A DNA stretch of 64,000 nt from Rhizomys pruinosus (GCA_009823505.1 VZQC01009572.1:591672-655671); one strand, 5' to 3'; positions 47,736-59,472 are shown, counted from the stretch's first letter. Numbers and translations are program-made. The notes: generated from the letters alone by a model not told the origin.

Positions 47736-47913
47736 CAGTTTGCTTCCTGCTGGTTTATTCCTCAGTTTTGGCTATGCAGCCTCGAATCACTGACACTGCT
47801 GGATCCTCCCAACCACAGTAAACCACAGCACCAGCAGTTTTTACTTTCCACCACAGTACCAGTAGCTTGATGGGGGAGGTTTACTCCTTTGGCCCTCACA
47901 CCAGACCTGGCCA

Positions 47914-48120
47914 ACTGGGCACCGAGTGTGTGCGCCACTGGCTGTCCTTCTATCCATGCATGCAGTTCCTCTCTATGGTTCTAGCATTGGGCAGCAGGTG
48001 CTGGGGTGGGCCATTGCAGGTCTGAGTGACAGAAACCCACCTGGGCAACTGAGCACGGAGTGTATGTACCATTGGCTGGCCTTCTATCCATGCACACAGT
48101 TCCTCTCTATGGTTCTAGCG
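47914..48120 (-). promoter_or_regulatory. Degenerate L1 5' monomers, about 134-bp period
   Basis: Two diverged copies of 'tatccatgca..cagttcctctctatggttctagc' end at 47,985 and 48,119. The offset is 134 bases, and 'ggcaact..gcac.gagtgt' is shared at their starts. Their place upstream (in L1 sense) of ORF1 marks them as promoter monomers of the older L1. They show no resemblance to the 119-bp GC-rich units of the younger L1. Confidence 0.65.
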
Positions 48121-49100
48121 ACAAGAACGTTCTTCATCAGAGTGGCAGCAGTTTGAGCTTGGAAACTCAGCCTCAGCTGCTTGCCTGAGTGTGGTCTAGA
48201 CATGTCCTAATGCTGTGTCTTACATCTAGTCCCGCCCTTTAGATTCCAAGGCCTCTCTATACACATGCTGTAGAATCCTTCTGATCAACCTAGTGCACAC
48301 CAGTGGAGACTTTTCCTGCCAAGGCTCTGCCAAGAGTCTACACGCATCCTTTAAGGGGGTCATATAGCAATCATGGGAAATGGATGCTGTTTTTTCTTCT
48401 GTTTTGTGTGACTAAGAACTCTGAGCCTTCATAATGACCTGGTCATTCCTATACTTCTTGGGGTGGGGGGGGAGGGGTAGAGACAGAGTACAGAGGGGGA
48501 GGGGGTACGGGAAACAGAGACAGAGACAAAGAAAGGGAAGTAGAATTCAACATCTTCTCTTCTCCCTACATTCTAACCTTCTGGGTTTCATGGGAAATCC
48601 CAGCCATTTCACTACAAGGAGCATTTTACATGAGAATGTAACCGTTCTGGCCACAAGCACAGGGGTCATGTGGTTGAACTGCTCTTTCATCCTTCCAGAA
48701 AAGAAAGGAGCAAAAGCTAGGTCGTGGCCTACTTTTGGCATTCAGGAGAAGGTTCCATGAGGAGCTAAGAACAGCCAGGTGTAAATATCATCACGCAAGC
48801 TAGATGTTACCTGGTTGCATGGCTAATTCTGACTCTGAACACATTGTCAGAGGAACTTTCAACCCCATTTCATGAGGTTGTTGCTCCAACCCTTGGGCTG
48901 CAGTGCTTGCTTATACCCACAGGCGTAACGAATGCATCTGGGAATCCCTGCAAAGTGGGCAGCAAAAGCCAAAGAAACTGATGGAATTGAAATTGTCCAG
49001 AGCCCTTTTCCTATTCCACATCTTCCATGTCTCCATGAGTGAAGGGGGCGGTATTAAGTGAGGTAGCTGCTTCAATTTTATCAGGTTATAAAAACAAAAA
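48121..49100. other. Unique sequence, possibly residual L1 5' UTR at left
   Basis: The first 100-200 bases may still belong to the L1 5' end, since I could not place its boundary. A G/A-rich tract lies at 48,460-48,540. No gene is seen. Confidence 0.5.
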
Positions 49101-49103
49101 TGA

Positions 49104-49326
49104 GGGCTGGAGAGATGGCCTAGCGGTTAAGAGCGCCGACCGCTCTTACAGAGGACCCGGGTTCGATCCCCAGCACCCACATGGCGGCCGAGAACCGTCT
49201 GAAACTCCAATTCCAGGAGAACTCCAGTTCCAGGGGAATCCGACACCCTCTTCTGACCTCCGTGGCATTGCACGACACGGGTGCACAAACTTGCATGCAG
49301 ACAGTACATTGATACACATAAATAAA
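49104..49326 (+). mobile_element. B2/B3-type SINE, young, with 17-bp duplication
   Basis: 'gggctggagagatggcctag', A box region 'agcggttaagagcg' and B box 'gggttcgatcc' are intact and CpG-rich ('gcgccgaccgc', 'ggcggccgag'). The A-rich tail is short ('ataaataaat') because a B1 follows at once. The 160-codon frame across this area is repeat-derived. Confidence 0.92.
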
Positions 49327-49477
49327 TGCCGGGTGTGGTGGCGCACGCCTTTAATCCTAGCACTTGGGAGGCAGAGGCACGTGAATCTCTGTGAGTTCGA
49401 GGCCAGTCTGGTCTACAGAGTGAGTGCCAGGACAGCCAGAGCTACAGGGAGACCCTGTCTCAAAAAAAAAAAAAAAA
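49327..49477 (+). mobile_element. B1 SINE joined to the preceding SINE
   Basis: 'gccgggtgtggtggcgcacg' to 'gagaccctgtctc' with a tail of about 22 A. It begins exactly at the tail of the B2/B3 SINE. The repeat aaaaatga at 49,096-49,103 and 49,478-49,485 flanks the pair together, but it is short and A-rich. Confidence 0.9.
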
Positions 49478-49485
49478 AAAAAATG

Positions 49486-50769
49486 AAATTGCCTTCATGG
49501 ACATTGGGTTCATGGACATAGCAAGATGCTAGGCTGAAGTTTCTGTCTATAGCAGATGTGGGGCCCTGACTCAGAGCAATCATTTAAAGCAAAACATAAA
49601 CAATAAGTGTACACTTCTTAAAATCTGTACAAGAATTTACCTGTGGACTCGTGAATGCCATTTTTGGTTTTCTCCCCACCCATCTTGAAATTCAGAATTT
49701 ACAAGGCCCAAATGCAAAGAGCTACCAACGTTGCACCCTGAACATTATGAGACAAAGAGAACATACGATAACTCAGAAATGCATAATTAGCCCAGACCCA
49801 GATAAGAGTCTTAAAAGTCAATCCTTACGAACGTTTCCTTGCAGTGGATTCACAGCAGTAAAGAGCAGTCATCCCATAGGAATGCAGTCATTGTCCAAGA
49901 AGAGCTCTATGAGTACATTATACAAGCTGGGAGACAATGTGTTTTTAAAAGACAGAGCAATTGAAAAAAAAAGACAGAGTAATTTGCCCCCAAATTCTGG
50001 CTACTAGACTAAATCATGTATGTTGCATGTGGATTATCAATTCGGATAGATAATCCATAATGCAACATACATCATTAAATAAATTCTCAGAGAAAAGTGA
50101 ACATCCCCATAACTGATCCCTTTCTCATGGAGTTTGTAGTTTGTGGTCTAGCAGGAAACATGGCAGCAAACAATGAACAAATACACCTAAAGAACCTGGT
50201 GGGAAACAATGGAAGACACTACGTTTTATGATGCAAACCTCATCTCTCTTCAATGCTCTGTGTGATGCTTCAAGATATAACTGCAAGTCTGAGGCATCCA
50301 CCATTGCAGTCATGTGGTACTGAACAGAGAATTCTAGGTTAGAAGATTAAATACTTACGTGTAAAATCAACCTAAACAAATGTTTAAGTTAAGCAGGAGG
50401 CTCTTAAGAGGCAACACAGGAGTTTGCAGCCTGTTGGAGTTGCTAGAACCATTCTGCACCCCAGCAACCTGGGGGCTTTCCTAGACTTGCTGTGATTAAT
50501 GCATCTCTCAACTCTCACCAAAGAAACGTCCTTACACAATAGAGGGTGATTAACCCAGAGACCCACAACTGGCCAGTGCGCAGAGAGTAAGAGGCTGCAG
50601 AGTATCTACCTCTGAATGTGGCAGCTCTATCAAGAATCTTCCTTGATTCAGGGATCATTGCAAAAAAGAGGGCAGAAAGATTGTAAGAGCCAGAGGTGGT
50701 GGATAACTATGAGGAAACAGTTTTCCAGACAGCTGGTCAGTAAGTCATGTGAACTCCCAGCAGTGTTGA
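49486..50769. other. Unique sequence with one hairpin
   Basis: No repeat family recognised. A 118-codon plus-strand frame (49,651-50,007) has no known domain. The hairpin at 50,012-50,076 is listed separately. Confidence 0.5.
50012..50076. repeat. Inverted repeat, 27-bp arms, 10-bp loop
   Basis: The left arm (50,012-50,038, contains catgtatgttgcat and tggattatc) pairs with the right arm (50,049-50,076, contains gataatcca and atgcaacatacat). There are about three mismatched or bulged positions. The loop is aattcggata. It is not part of any repeat I recognise. Confidence 0.85.
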
Positions 50770-50998
50770 CAGCACGCACAAGTGCCACATGGGCTCAAGC
50801 CAGACAAAGCCCAACATGGACATGGGGAAGTGGATAACAAACCCCAACCTTACCTGAGGAACTATTAGCAACTGATAGCTGCTAGAAGAGGGGAAGTCAG
50901 TCTCATTTAAGGGTGTGACTCTGGCCCCACAGGAGGGACCAGATCCAGGATGGATCTGCACCAGTAGAAAACTGAGGAACACAAATTCGACTCTATAG

Positions 50999-51000
<2 letters not shown>

Positions 51001-51074
<74 letters not shown>
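51001..51074 (+). repeat. (TG)n(TAG)n microsatellite
   Basis: TG run (51,001-51,037) followed by about 12 TAG units (51,038-51,074). Confidence 0.95.
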
Positions 51075-51078
<4 letters not shown>

Positions 51079-51162
51079 TAGGGCACATGAAATTGGGTAG
51101 CAGGAAGGGTTAAGATGGGTAAGAGGATCTAAATGTGATAAAAATCTATTGTATGAAATTCT

Positions 51163-51393
51163 TGGGCTGGAGAGATGGCCTAGCGGTTAAGAGTGCGGAC
51201 TGCTCTTGCAGAGGACCCGAGTTCGATCCCCAGCACCCACCTGGTGGCTGAGAACCATTTTTAACTCCAGTTCCAGGGGAATCTGATGCCCTCTTCTGAC
51301 CTCCAAGGCATTGCATGACAGGGGTGCACAAACCTACATACAGACAGTACATTCATACACATACAAGAATAAAAAACAAAACAAAGCAAAAAC
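51163..51393 (+). mobile_element. B2/B3-type SINE with 22-bp target duplication
   Basis: Head 'gggctggagagatggcctag', B box 'gagttcgatcc', no 17-bp duplication. A perfect 22-bp direct repeat flanks it at 51,141-51,162 and 51,394-51,415 and duplicates Lx 3' UTR sequence. Confidence 0.93.
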
Positions 51394-51436
51394 AAAATCT
51401 ATTGTATGAAATTCTCACAAAAATTCAATAAAAAAA

Positions 51437-52665
51437 TGAAACAGTCAAAAGAAGGAAAGGAGAAGTAGAAGCAAACAAGAGGTAAACCCTAACTCAGACA
51501 GCAAGCACTCACTGTGAAATGAAAGTTTGCACCAATTAAATACGTAAAAAAATAAGTAAAAATATAATATTAACATCTATGAGTAGATAAAGTGGTTGGC
51601 ACACAAATTAATACAAAGTTAAGTAAATAAACAAAGGCAACAAAGGAGATAGTGGAAAGAGTGACCCAGGGGAAGGGTAGACCTGAATTTGAATTCTGGC
51701 TCCATTACTAATCAGCTGGGTGTCCTTGGACCAAAGTCTTGACCTCCCGAAAAGGTATCTACCAAGGAACCAGCCTCTTACACTAAAGGGTCCCCTTGTG
51801 CTTCCATGGAGACAGGCTCTTTCTAGTAAGCCAGTGTATGAATATTCTTTGGCCTTCTCTTCCTCCTCTTGAAATGGAGACGTGTCTTGTTACCCAAGAT
51901 GAATGAGCCCAAACAACCCCAGCCACTAATATTTTCTGTCCTTTAGTACTTACAAAATAATAGAGAAGGTGGAGCTACTTCTAGAATGTTCTCTGGGTTA
52001 TAAATTACTTTCCTTTGATCAAGAGCAAAAGATAAGTCATTATGTTAATGTGTCTGTTGTAAATTATCTTAGGACAAGAATGATAGTCTGTTTTTAAATA
52101 CAAATTGCACTCACCACCATCCCTCAAATTGAGTCTGAGCTGTTATGCATACTGAACAGATTCAATACAGTAAATATTTGTTGACAACCTACATAATCCC
52201 TAGCTCATTTGCAAAACGTACTAGAAAGTGTTTCATGTGCAGAATCTTAGTGGGACATGTACATTCATGTTGTAGTTTAGCTCTCCCTGCAGCAGTTCCT
52301 ATTTGCTCAGAATACATTCGAGCTTTGTCCATGGCTCCTCCTGTCCAGTGTTTCCTGGAAGCTAATGTGTAATCAGACCCTGGCACTTGGAGTTAGATGG
52401 TGTCAAGCTAATGCAACTGCTTACCTTTCCTAGAGAGCCAATATCTAGCCTTTCATAGCTAGTGACCATTTCACTCCCAATCACCAATGACACACATGGG
52501 CCAAGTGCTTGATTTGTACTGAGCTTAATCATGAGCCTTTGCATGTATTATCATAACCTGTTAAAATAACCATATGACATGGTTATGTAGCAAGAATTCA
52601 TTTTATGGATAAGGAGACAGATGCTTGGAGGCACTGTGCGTGACATGGTCATACAACTGCTGGTG
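51437..52665. other. Unique sequence, no gene seen
   Basis: No repeat or coding signal that I can support. Confidence 0.5.
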
Positions 52666-52669
52666 GGTG

Positions 52670-53090
52670 TTGGTTATGTGTATGTCGCTGTGATAAAAAA
52701 TTACCTGAATATTTGACACAAACAATTATGGGAGAAATGATTCATTTTGTTCATGGTTTCTAATTTCATCTATCATGGGTAGGAAAGGAAGGGAGGAAAG
52801 GAGCTCTCCAACCCATTGGAACCAAGAAGTATAGTAAGATAAGAAGTGCCAGGAAGACACCTGCTTTCAAGACATATCCCAGTGACCTATCTCTTCACCC
52901 CTGCTTCACTTTTCATGGTTTCCACTACCCCTTAATAATCTAGTCAAACTCCAAATCCACTAATGGGCAAAGCCATTGATTACATCAGAAGCCTTGTGGC
53001 CTCATCATCTCAGGAAATGCCCTCCGAGGTATGCTTGACCAATCCATTGGGTATCTGTTCGTCCAATCAAGTTTACAGTCAAGATTAAGC
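52670..53090 (-). mobile_element. Old LTR-like element, family uncertain
   Basis: 'tcgctgtgataaaaaattac' at the left resembles the MaLR 3' end. The right end 'aatcaagtttacagtcaaga' resembles other rodent LTR starts when reversed. The middle is diverged. It may be an old MaLR or related LTR. Confidence 0.45.
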
Positions 53091-53304
53091 AATCAGGGCT
53101 GCATTTTGAGACACTTTGGCTTATATTTTTAGCATTATCTGCTATTTGAACTCATGGAAACTATCTTCCAGAGACAGGCAGTACCCAAACCCAGGGAGGT
53201 TCCATCCCAAATGGTTTGTTGTGACTGCTACTAACTTGTATGTGAATAAACAAATTTCTTTCTGGTAGGAACTCCAGAGCTCAGGGCTCTCTTGGTAAGG
53301 TCTT

Positions 53305-53511
53305 TTTAAAAATATATTTTATTATTTTATGTGTCTGAGTAGACCCATGTTGTGCAATGCTCATGGAGGTTAGAAGAGAACATTGGAACTCCTGGAACTG
53401 GAGTTACGTTACAGATGGTTGTCAGCCACCATGTGGGTGCTAGGAATTGAACCCAGGTCCTCTGCAAGAGCAGCCAGTTCTGTTAATCACTGAGCCATCT
53501 CTCCAGTCCTC
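53305..53511 (-). mobile_element. B2/B3-type SINE, older
   Basis: Reversed SINE from 'tatattttattattttatg' to 'gagccatctctccagtcc'. It lacks the 17-bp duplication and many CpGs. Confidence 0.85.
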
Positions 53512-53532
53512 TCTTGAAAAGGTTTTAGTTCC

Positions 53533-53784
53533 GGGGGCTGGAGAGATAGCCTAGCGGTTAAGAGCACTGACTGCTCTTGCAGAGGACACAGGTTCGATCC
53601 CCAGCGCCCACATGGCGGCTAAGAACCGTCTGTAACTCCAATTCCAGGAGAACTCCAGTTCCAGGGGAATGTGATACCCTCTTCTGACCTCTGCGGCATT
53701 GCATGACATGGGTGCACAGACCTGTATGCAGACAGTACATTCATATACATACAAAAATAAATAAAAAAATTAAAAAAAAAAAAA
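53533..53784 (+). mobile_element. B2/B3-type SINE with 17-bp internal and 17-bp target duplications
   Basis: Complete copy with B box 'aggttcgatcc'. The repeat gaaaaggttttagttcc flanks it at 53,516-53,532 and 53,785-53,801. It sits just downstream of the older reversed SINE. Confidence 0.93.
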
Positions 53785-53892
53785 GAAAAGGTTTTAGTTC
53801 CAGAAGATTTTGTAGTTTTCATTAGGCTGTAAATTCCACGAGTTAGAAATTCCATATTACATATAACTAATACATTTAATACCAACTACGTG

Positions 53893-54235
53893 TGTATTAG
53901 TCACTTTTCTGCTGCTGTGATAAAACACCATGTTCAAGGCAATTTATAGAAGAAAGGGTTTATTTTGGCTTATGGTTCCAGACAGATAAGGAGACAGGGC
54001 ACATGGGAGAGGCGTGGCACGGGGCACCCAGAGCAGAAACCTGAGGTCTCCTACCTGCAAGTGTGCACAGGAAGCAGAGACAGAGCCAAGCTTGATGAGA
54101 GGCAAGGCTATGAACTCTCCAAGCCGGATAAGTGATGTGCTTCCTTCGGCAAGGCCACACTAATGAGGGACCATATACCAAGTGTCCAAATTCTTGAGCA
54201 TGTGGGGGCCACCTCTCATTCAAACCATCACAATG
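53893..54235 (-). mobile_element. MaLR-type solo LTR (MT/ORR1-like)
   Basis: The minus strand starts TGTGATGGTTTGAATGAGAG and ends near 'aaaagtgactaatacaca', with 'aggccacactaatgagggac' on the plus strand. Near-matching flanks tacgtgtg (53,886) and tacatgtg (54,236) may be a decayed target duplication. Confidence 0.8.
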
Positions 54236-54239
54236 TACA

Positions 54240-56716
54240 TGTGCTTCGTAGGCTTTGTACCATTTGTTAAAGGAGCATAATATAGAAGGAAGGCATAATC
54301 ATGAAACAGGTTGGAATAAGATAAAGTTTTCAGTGACAGGGCCTTGGGGTATCTTAGATACATCCACGAGGCCAGAAGGCCTGCACAGAGGTAAGACTCT
54401 TCCAGTAGCCTCGGTGAGTTCTACTCTCTAAATCTCTGTAGAAGACACTGTGTAAATAATGCAGGGTTTGAGGACAGGATAAAGAGAGCCAAACATGTCA
54501 GTTCAGGCCTTGTGGAGAAGGCAGCATTGTAGCTATGAGCAAATTTACTGTGGTGACAGGATGTTTTGTCTGAGCAAAAGAAGTGGCCTAAGTAACAGGT
54601 GTAAGGCATTAAGGGCAGGAGCATGGAGAGTGAAGTTCATTTGTCCATAGCCATGGTGTGTAGAAGGAAACCCCACGGGAAGGATGAGCAGGACTCCATC
54701 CAGCCCAAATCTTACTCATAGGATGGATGCTGGTGTTTACTGCATAAAAAGGAATTCTACAGAATGGAGAACATGCATGTTACTAATGCACATGTGACCA
54801 ACCCACTGCCCCAGGTTGCATGTTGCCAAAGATAGCTATGAGTGTGCCAGCCCTATACAAAATAATTGACTTTCTTAAAAACACTATGAAATGTTTTCAA
54901 GACTTTCATTTTGTAACTCAATTATATGGTTTTCAAGAGTGAACTTTGTGGAGGACAATGTTCTATCACTATGCCCAAAAGCTGGAGATACCTGCTAGTG
55001 TGTACACCTGGCACAAGTTGAATAGGACAGACAGCCTGCCCATCCAGTCCCCCTTCAATCTTGGATGAAGCCAAATAAAGACTCATCTGGTATGAATCTA
55101 CCTACAACATCCAATTCATGAACATTGTATTAGCCAGGGTCTCTGCAAAGTAGGATAACTCAATGAGCTTTGCATAAAGGACTACTGGCTAAGTAAGGGT
55201 ATTGGGGAATTACAATGGCAAGTACCGGTGACCTGGGTGGATTAAAGACACCTCTGTTATCATTCTTAGACCTGAAGGGATGAGGAGAGAGCCACATACA
55301 ATAAACTACCTTCAGGTGAACAATAATTTTCCATCAGAGGACATTACCAATCAATGATGTCATGACCCCCCCAACAGAGAATTCAAGGGAAAAAGCCTTA
55401 GATTCATTCCGCTCCTCTCCAACCCTGCTCTTGTGAACAATTGCTGGGCTCCCATAGGCAGAGCCTAACTGGCAGCCAGAAGAGAAGGAACGCAGTGATT
55501 TATTCATAGGGCTTATTGGACAGAGAGTAAAAGAGAAGAGAGGGACACAGATCTAGAGGAACAAATGGCAGACAAAGGAATCATCACCCCCCCCATTGTA
55601 AACATGGGTAGATAACATCTCAGGCATGGAGCCGAGGCAATGCTATCTATCTAGAAAAACATATTTTTGTTTCCATTCCATGTGTTTTTATAGTTAGCTT
55701 CTATTATGATAAATGGCACTGGTTTTCCATTTAAAGATAAAGTTCCCTTTCAGAATACATTTAAGTTTTTAAAAAGTGAGTCCATTTAAAGATAAATATG
55801 AAGAAAACAACAACACAGACGGGAAGAGGGAAATAGCAAAGATAATAGAAGTGCTGTGGCTAATGCTTGGGAAAGCCTTATAGAAAACAGCGAGAAGCTG
55901 ACAGTTTTTGAGCAAAAGTAAGAGATAGTATCAAGGCTATGTATGCTTTGGGCAGTTTAATGTAGCTGCAGTATATACAACAGATGGCAGAGGACTGGGA
56001 GGTGGAGGCCATAAAGAAAAACCAATAGGGCTAGAGCCATAGGAATGGAGGGAAAGGCGTTGGACTAGGAAGGATAGCTTCAGTAATATTTGACCATTCA
56101 ATGCACAGAAGCAAGCAAGACACATAGCAAAAGATAATAGCTGCTACCCAAAATGCCTTTAAAAACATCTATTACCAGGAATATTAGACCTGATGTAGAA
56201 AAAAATGTGACAGTAATCAAGGCCTGTTAACAGGTAGCACATCTGTGTAAATCATCTCTTGTAGGACTGGCAGCAATGGAAGAAAAACATGAACAATTCA
56301 TCTAATGTGAGCCTATGCTCAGCACTTCTCCAGAACAGCTGGATTTGTTTTTTAGATTAGATTTGCAGTAGAAAAATTGGGAAGGTCATCCAGGCTTGGC
56401 ATGGAGCACCAGGACGGCAATTTTCATGCTTTGGATTGGCACCATAGAGAAGGTATTGTCAAAGAGCACAGACACATCAAATGTTTGTTTAGAGCTTTGG
56501 AGTAAGCCAAAGTTTACTATTTCCTCAAAAGAGTGTTTAGCTAGAAATATGAAGTCAAATAGACATAATCATGTAAGTGTCACATAAAAATAATTTGAAA
56601 CTATGGGTGAAGAATAGTAACAGCTTATCAAGGTTGAAACAAAATTTGTACAAAGATTTGGAGAAGATCTGGCAAAGATTTTGAGACTAGTTTCTCACCT
56701 TATCCTGGACTGGACT

Positions 56717-56754
<38 letters not shown>

Positions 56755-57815
56755 AATTTCTAGACCATGCTTCACTTGTATAAAAATTACTTTCAAATAA
56801 TTCTCAAGTTCTGGCTCCCTGAGAGTTTTAACCATCATGTTTTCGAATGAACTAGTGATTCATAGGCATCCAGAGAAGAAGAGACCTATCAGATTAGCAA
56901 GTCTGTCCCCAAAGATATCTAAGGTGTGTTACCCTGCAGTTCACTTTCAATTGCTTTGTTCACTTCACTTTTTAAATGACTCCAGCGACAGGATTCTTCG
57001 TCAATCTAAGAGGCCTGTGGGAGCTCTTGCTCAGTCGAAGAGTCCTCAGTTTAGAGGAAAAAAATCTGATCCGAAGGCTTGCTACAGCACTTGCCTCTCC
57101 CAGCAGACCCACTCTTCTCCGCATTCAGGCCCTTCTGCCCTTGCAGGTGCCGGGAATGCCAATATCATTCCTCATCAATTAATCTCATCTTCCTCCTCAG
57201 CACTTTTTATTCTTTTTTAATCTGAAGATGTCTGTGCTTTTGTCTGCTTCCCTGCTCTATATCACCATAGTAACTGAAGGCTTTGACAAGACTGTCATTT
57301 TAATAGAAGCCCTCAAAGGACAGCCACTTGCCCTTCTGGCCTTCAGATCCAGTCTGGAAGGAATCTTTCTAGGATTCTCAGCATTTCAGACCTGCTCAAG
57401 TCCCAGAGTGCTCAGATAATCACTGGTGGCCAGAGCCTGCCATGAAACTGGCACACAATCACCACTTAACAAACACTGGGAGTTCACGAGGTAAAATTTC
57501 CACAAGGGAAAAGCTTTTATACACTCAGAAATACAAGAAACCACAAATTAGAAATGAGACCCAGCCAGTTCTACCCTCACCCTCTCTGAGCCTCTGAACC
57601 ACAATTTCCATAGTTGTCAAAAGAGAGGGTTGGACTACATACCAGTTAAGGGTATTCTACTCACACATTAGAGAACACTTCCAACTTCAAGAAGTAATAG
57701 CAATGGCCCTAGATAAAGCTGTTGGATGCAAAAAGAAACAGTAGATACCTAGTTTATTTTGAATTTCAGATGAATGAATACTGTGTAGTATAAGTGTATC
57801 CTTTTAAGAGGAATT
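54240..57815. other. Long unique stretch, no gene seen
   Basis: Apart from a CA run at 56,719-56,752 I see no repeat I can name. The segment 55,130-55,570 has the look of an old diverged interspersed repeat. The largest frame is 127 codons (56,837-57,220, plus strand); it has no domain and a serine-rich end. Confidence 0.5.
56719..56752 (+). repeat. (CA)n microsatellite
   Basis: About 17 CA units. Confidence 0.95.
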
Positions 57816-57817
57816 TA

Positions 57818-57985
57818 AAAAAAATTATGTGTATGAGTATATTGCCTGCTTGTGTGTAAGTGTCCCCATATCATGCAATGGCTGCAGTTAAGAGGAGGTC
57901 ATAGGATCCCCTGGAACTGGAGTTATGGACTGGATGGCTGTTAGCTACCAGGTGGATGCTGGGAATCAAACTCAGGTCCTTGGAA
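57818..57985 (-). mobile_element. B2/B3-type SINE fragment, old
   Basis: Reversed: 'ttatgtgtatgagtatattg', 'ccatatcatgcaatggc', 'cccctggaactggagttat' and 'gctgggaatcaaactcaggt'. The head is missing. Confidence 0.7.
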
Positions 57986-58057
57986 ATATAAATAAATGAA
58001 TGATTCAACCTGATAAACCTGTAGAAAAAAATGAATGAATAAATAAACAAATTTAAA

Positions 58058-58152
58058 GGGAGAAGAGGGAAAGGAGGAGGAGGAAGAGGAAGAAGAGACA
58101 GAAGAGGAGGAGGAGAAGGAGAAAGAGGAGGAGGAGGATGAGGAGGGGGAAT
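58058..58152 (+). repeat. GA-rich low-complexity tract
   Basis: GAG/GAA-type purine run. It makes serine-rich and proline-rich minus-strand frames that have no meaning. Confidence 0.9.
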
Positions 58153-58618
58153 AATGTGGACATGCCATATTTTTATTTGACAATTACACCTTCTTTCCCA
58201 CCTTGAAATGTTAGCCATTGTGGCTTATGGTTGGCATTTAGGTGGCTGAGTGCATGCATAATCTTCATTACTTCTCAATTCAATGACCTGATAGACCTCT
58301 GAGACCTTGGGTGAAGGTCCAGTTTCAGACATTACCAAATATGACCCAGTGAGGAACTGTACTCTCCATAGGCATTGTTAACATTCAGCAAAGCCTATAA
58401 CAAAATATAAGGACATAATTCCCATGTAGCCCCTGCATGATAGACAGCCTTCAAGATTCCAGAACTCTCTAAAGTGGACTGCCCATGTCATGGCACTAAG
58501 AATAATAAAACCAATTGCTTACTTGGTGGAAATTTCCTCTGTGCCTGGTACTGTGTCAAAGATTTCATGTTCATTGCATACTTTAATTGTCAAACAATCT
58601 TATTAAAAAATAGAAACC

Positions 58619-58757
58619 TAGTCGGGCATGGTGGCACACGCCTTTAATCCTAGCACTTGGGAGGCAGAGGCAGGTGGATCTCTGTGACTTTAAGGCCAGC
58701 CTGGTCTACAGAGTGAGTTCCAGGCCAGCTGGGGCTATAGGGAGACCCTGTCTCAAA
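58619..58757 (+). mobile_element. B1 SINE
   Basis: 'agtcgggcatggtggcacac' to 'gagaccctgtctcaaaaac', nearly complete and moderately young. Confidence 0.9.
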
Positions 58758-58768
58758 AACACCATATA

Positions 58769-59028
58769 TGGGCTGGAGAGATGGCCTAGCGGTTAAGAGC
58801 GCCGACCACTCTTACAGAGGACCCGGGTTCGATCCCCAGCACCCACATGGCGGCCGAGAGCCGTCTGAAACTCCAATTCCAGGAGAACTCCAGTTCCAGG
58901 GGAATCCGACACCCTCTTCTGACCTCCGTGGCATTGCACGACACGGGTGCACAAACCTGCATGCAGACAGTACATTGATACACATACCGAAATAAATAAA
59001 ATTAAAAAACAATTAAAAAAAAAAACAA
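58769..59028 (+). mobile_element. B2/B3-type SINE, young, with 17-bp duplication
   Basis: Nearly identical to the copy at 49,104, including 'ggcggccgag' and 'tacattgatacac', which separate these two from the other copies. accatatat flanks it at 58,761-58,769 and 59,029-59,037. The A and B boxes are intact. Confidence 0.92.
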
Positions 59029-59030
59029 CC

Positions 59031-59054
59031 ATATATATATATATATATATATAT
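59031..59054 (+). repeat. (TA)n microsatellite
   Basis: AT dinucleotide run after the SINE tail. Confidence 0.9.
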
Positions 59055-59472
59055 CTGGTACTCTTGTTTTACAGATGGAAACTCAGTCCAGAGAAACAAA
59101 ATTTCTCATGTGAATTCCCATAATGCATCTGTAAGAATGGAGGATTTTCACAGAATATGACAAACTAATTGGAAATTTTATATCTGAAAGTAAAAGCTCA
59201 GAAGCATTAAGAAACTCCTGAGAAGTAAGAAAGTTGGGTATTTGCTCTGTCAAATAATAAGGCTGACTTTAAAGCTAAAGTAATTGACAATGTGGTATTC
59301 AATAGAGGCACACAAACAGGGAAACAACAGAAAACAGAGTCTAAAACACCTCCCTGGTTGCCGGGGACACTGATTCGTGGCAGTGATGGAACAGCAGGAC
59401 GAGAAGGGACCACTGAGCACAGAGTCAGGCAGCGATTACATAGAAAGCTGAACTGGACATTCGCCTCTGCCC
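59055..59472. other. Unique sequence, no gene seen
   Basis: Nothing recognised. Confidence 0.5.

Larger units (their letters stand above)
50770..51436 (+). mobile_element. Lx-type L1 3' UTR end
   Basis: 'actgatagctgctagaagag', 'gtcagtctcatttaagggtg', 'acaaattcgactctatagac' and the end 'attgtatgaaattctcac' with 'caataaaa' follow the Lx 3' UTR. It is homologous to 7,300-7,582. A SINE and microsatellites interrupt it. Where the L1 begins on the left is unclear. Confidence 0.65.

Noticed and set aside
49104..49180. tRNA gene
   Set aside because: The A and B boxes belong to the tRNA-derived head of a SINE; the 3' half of a tRNA cloverleaf is missing and the copy is followed by the SINE body.
49039..49521. 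160-codon plus-strand frame, and its 75-codon relative at 58,768-58,995
   Set aside because: Both are translations of the B2/B3 SINE (and B1) and recur wherever the SINE occurs.
56837..57220. 127-codon plus-strand frame as a gene
   Set aside because: No recognised domain, no splice or promoter context, serine-rich low-complexity end. Frames of this length occur by chance in 64 kb.
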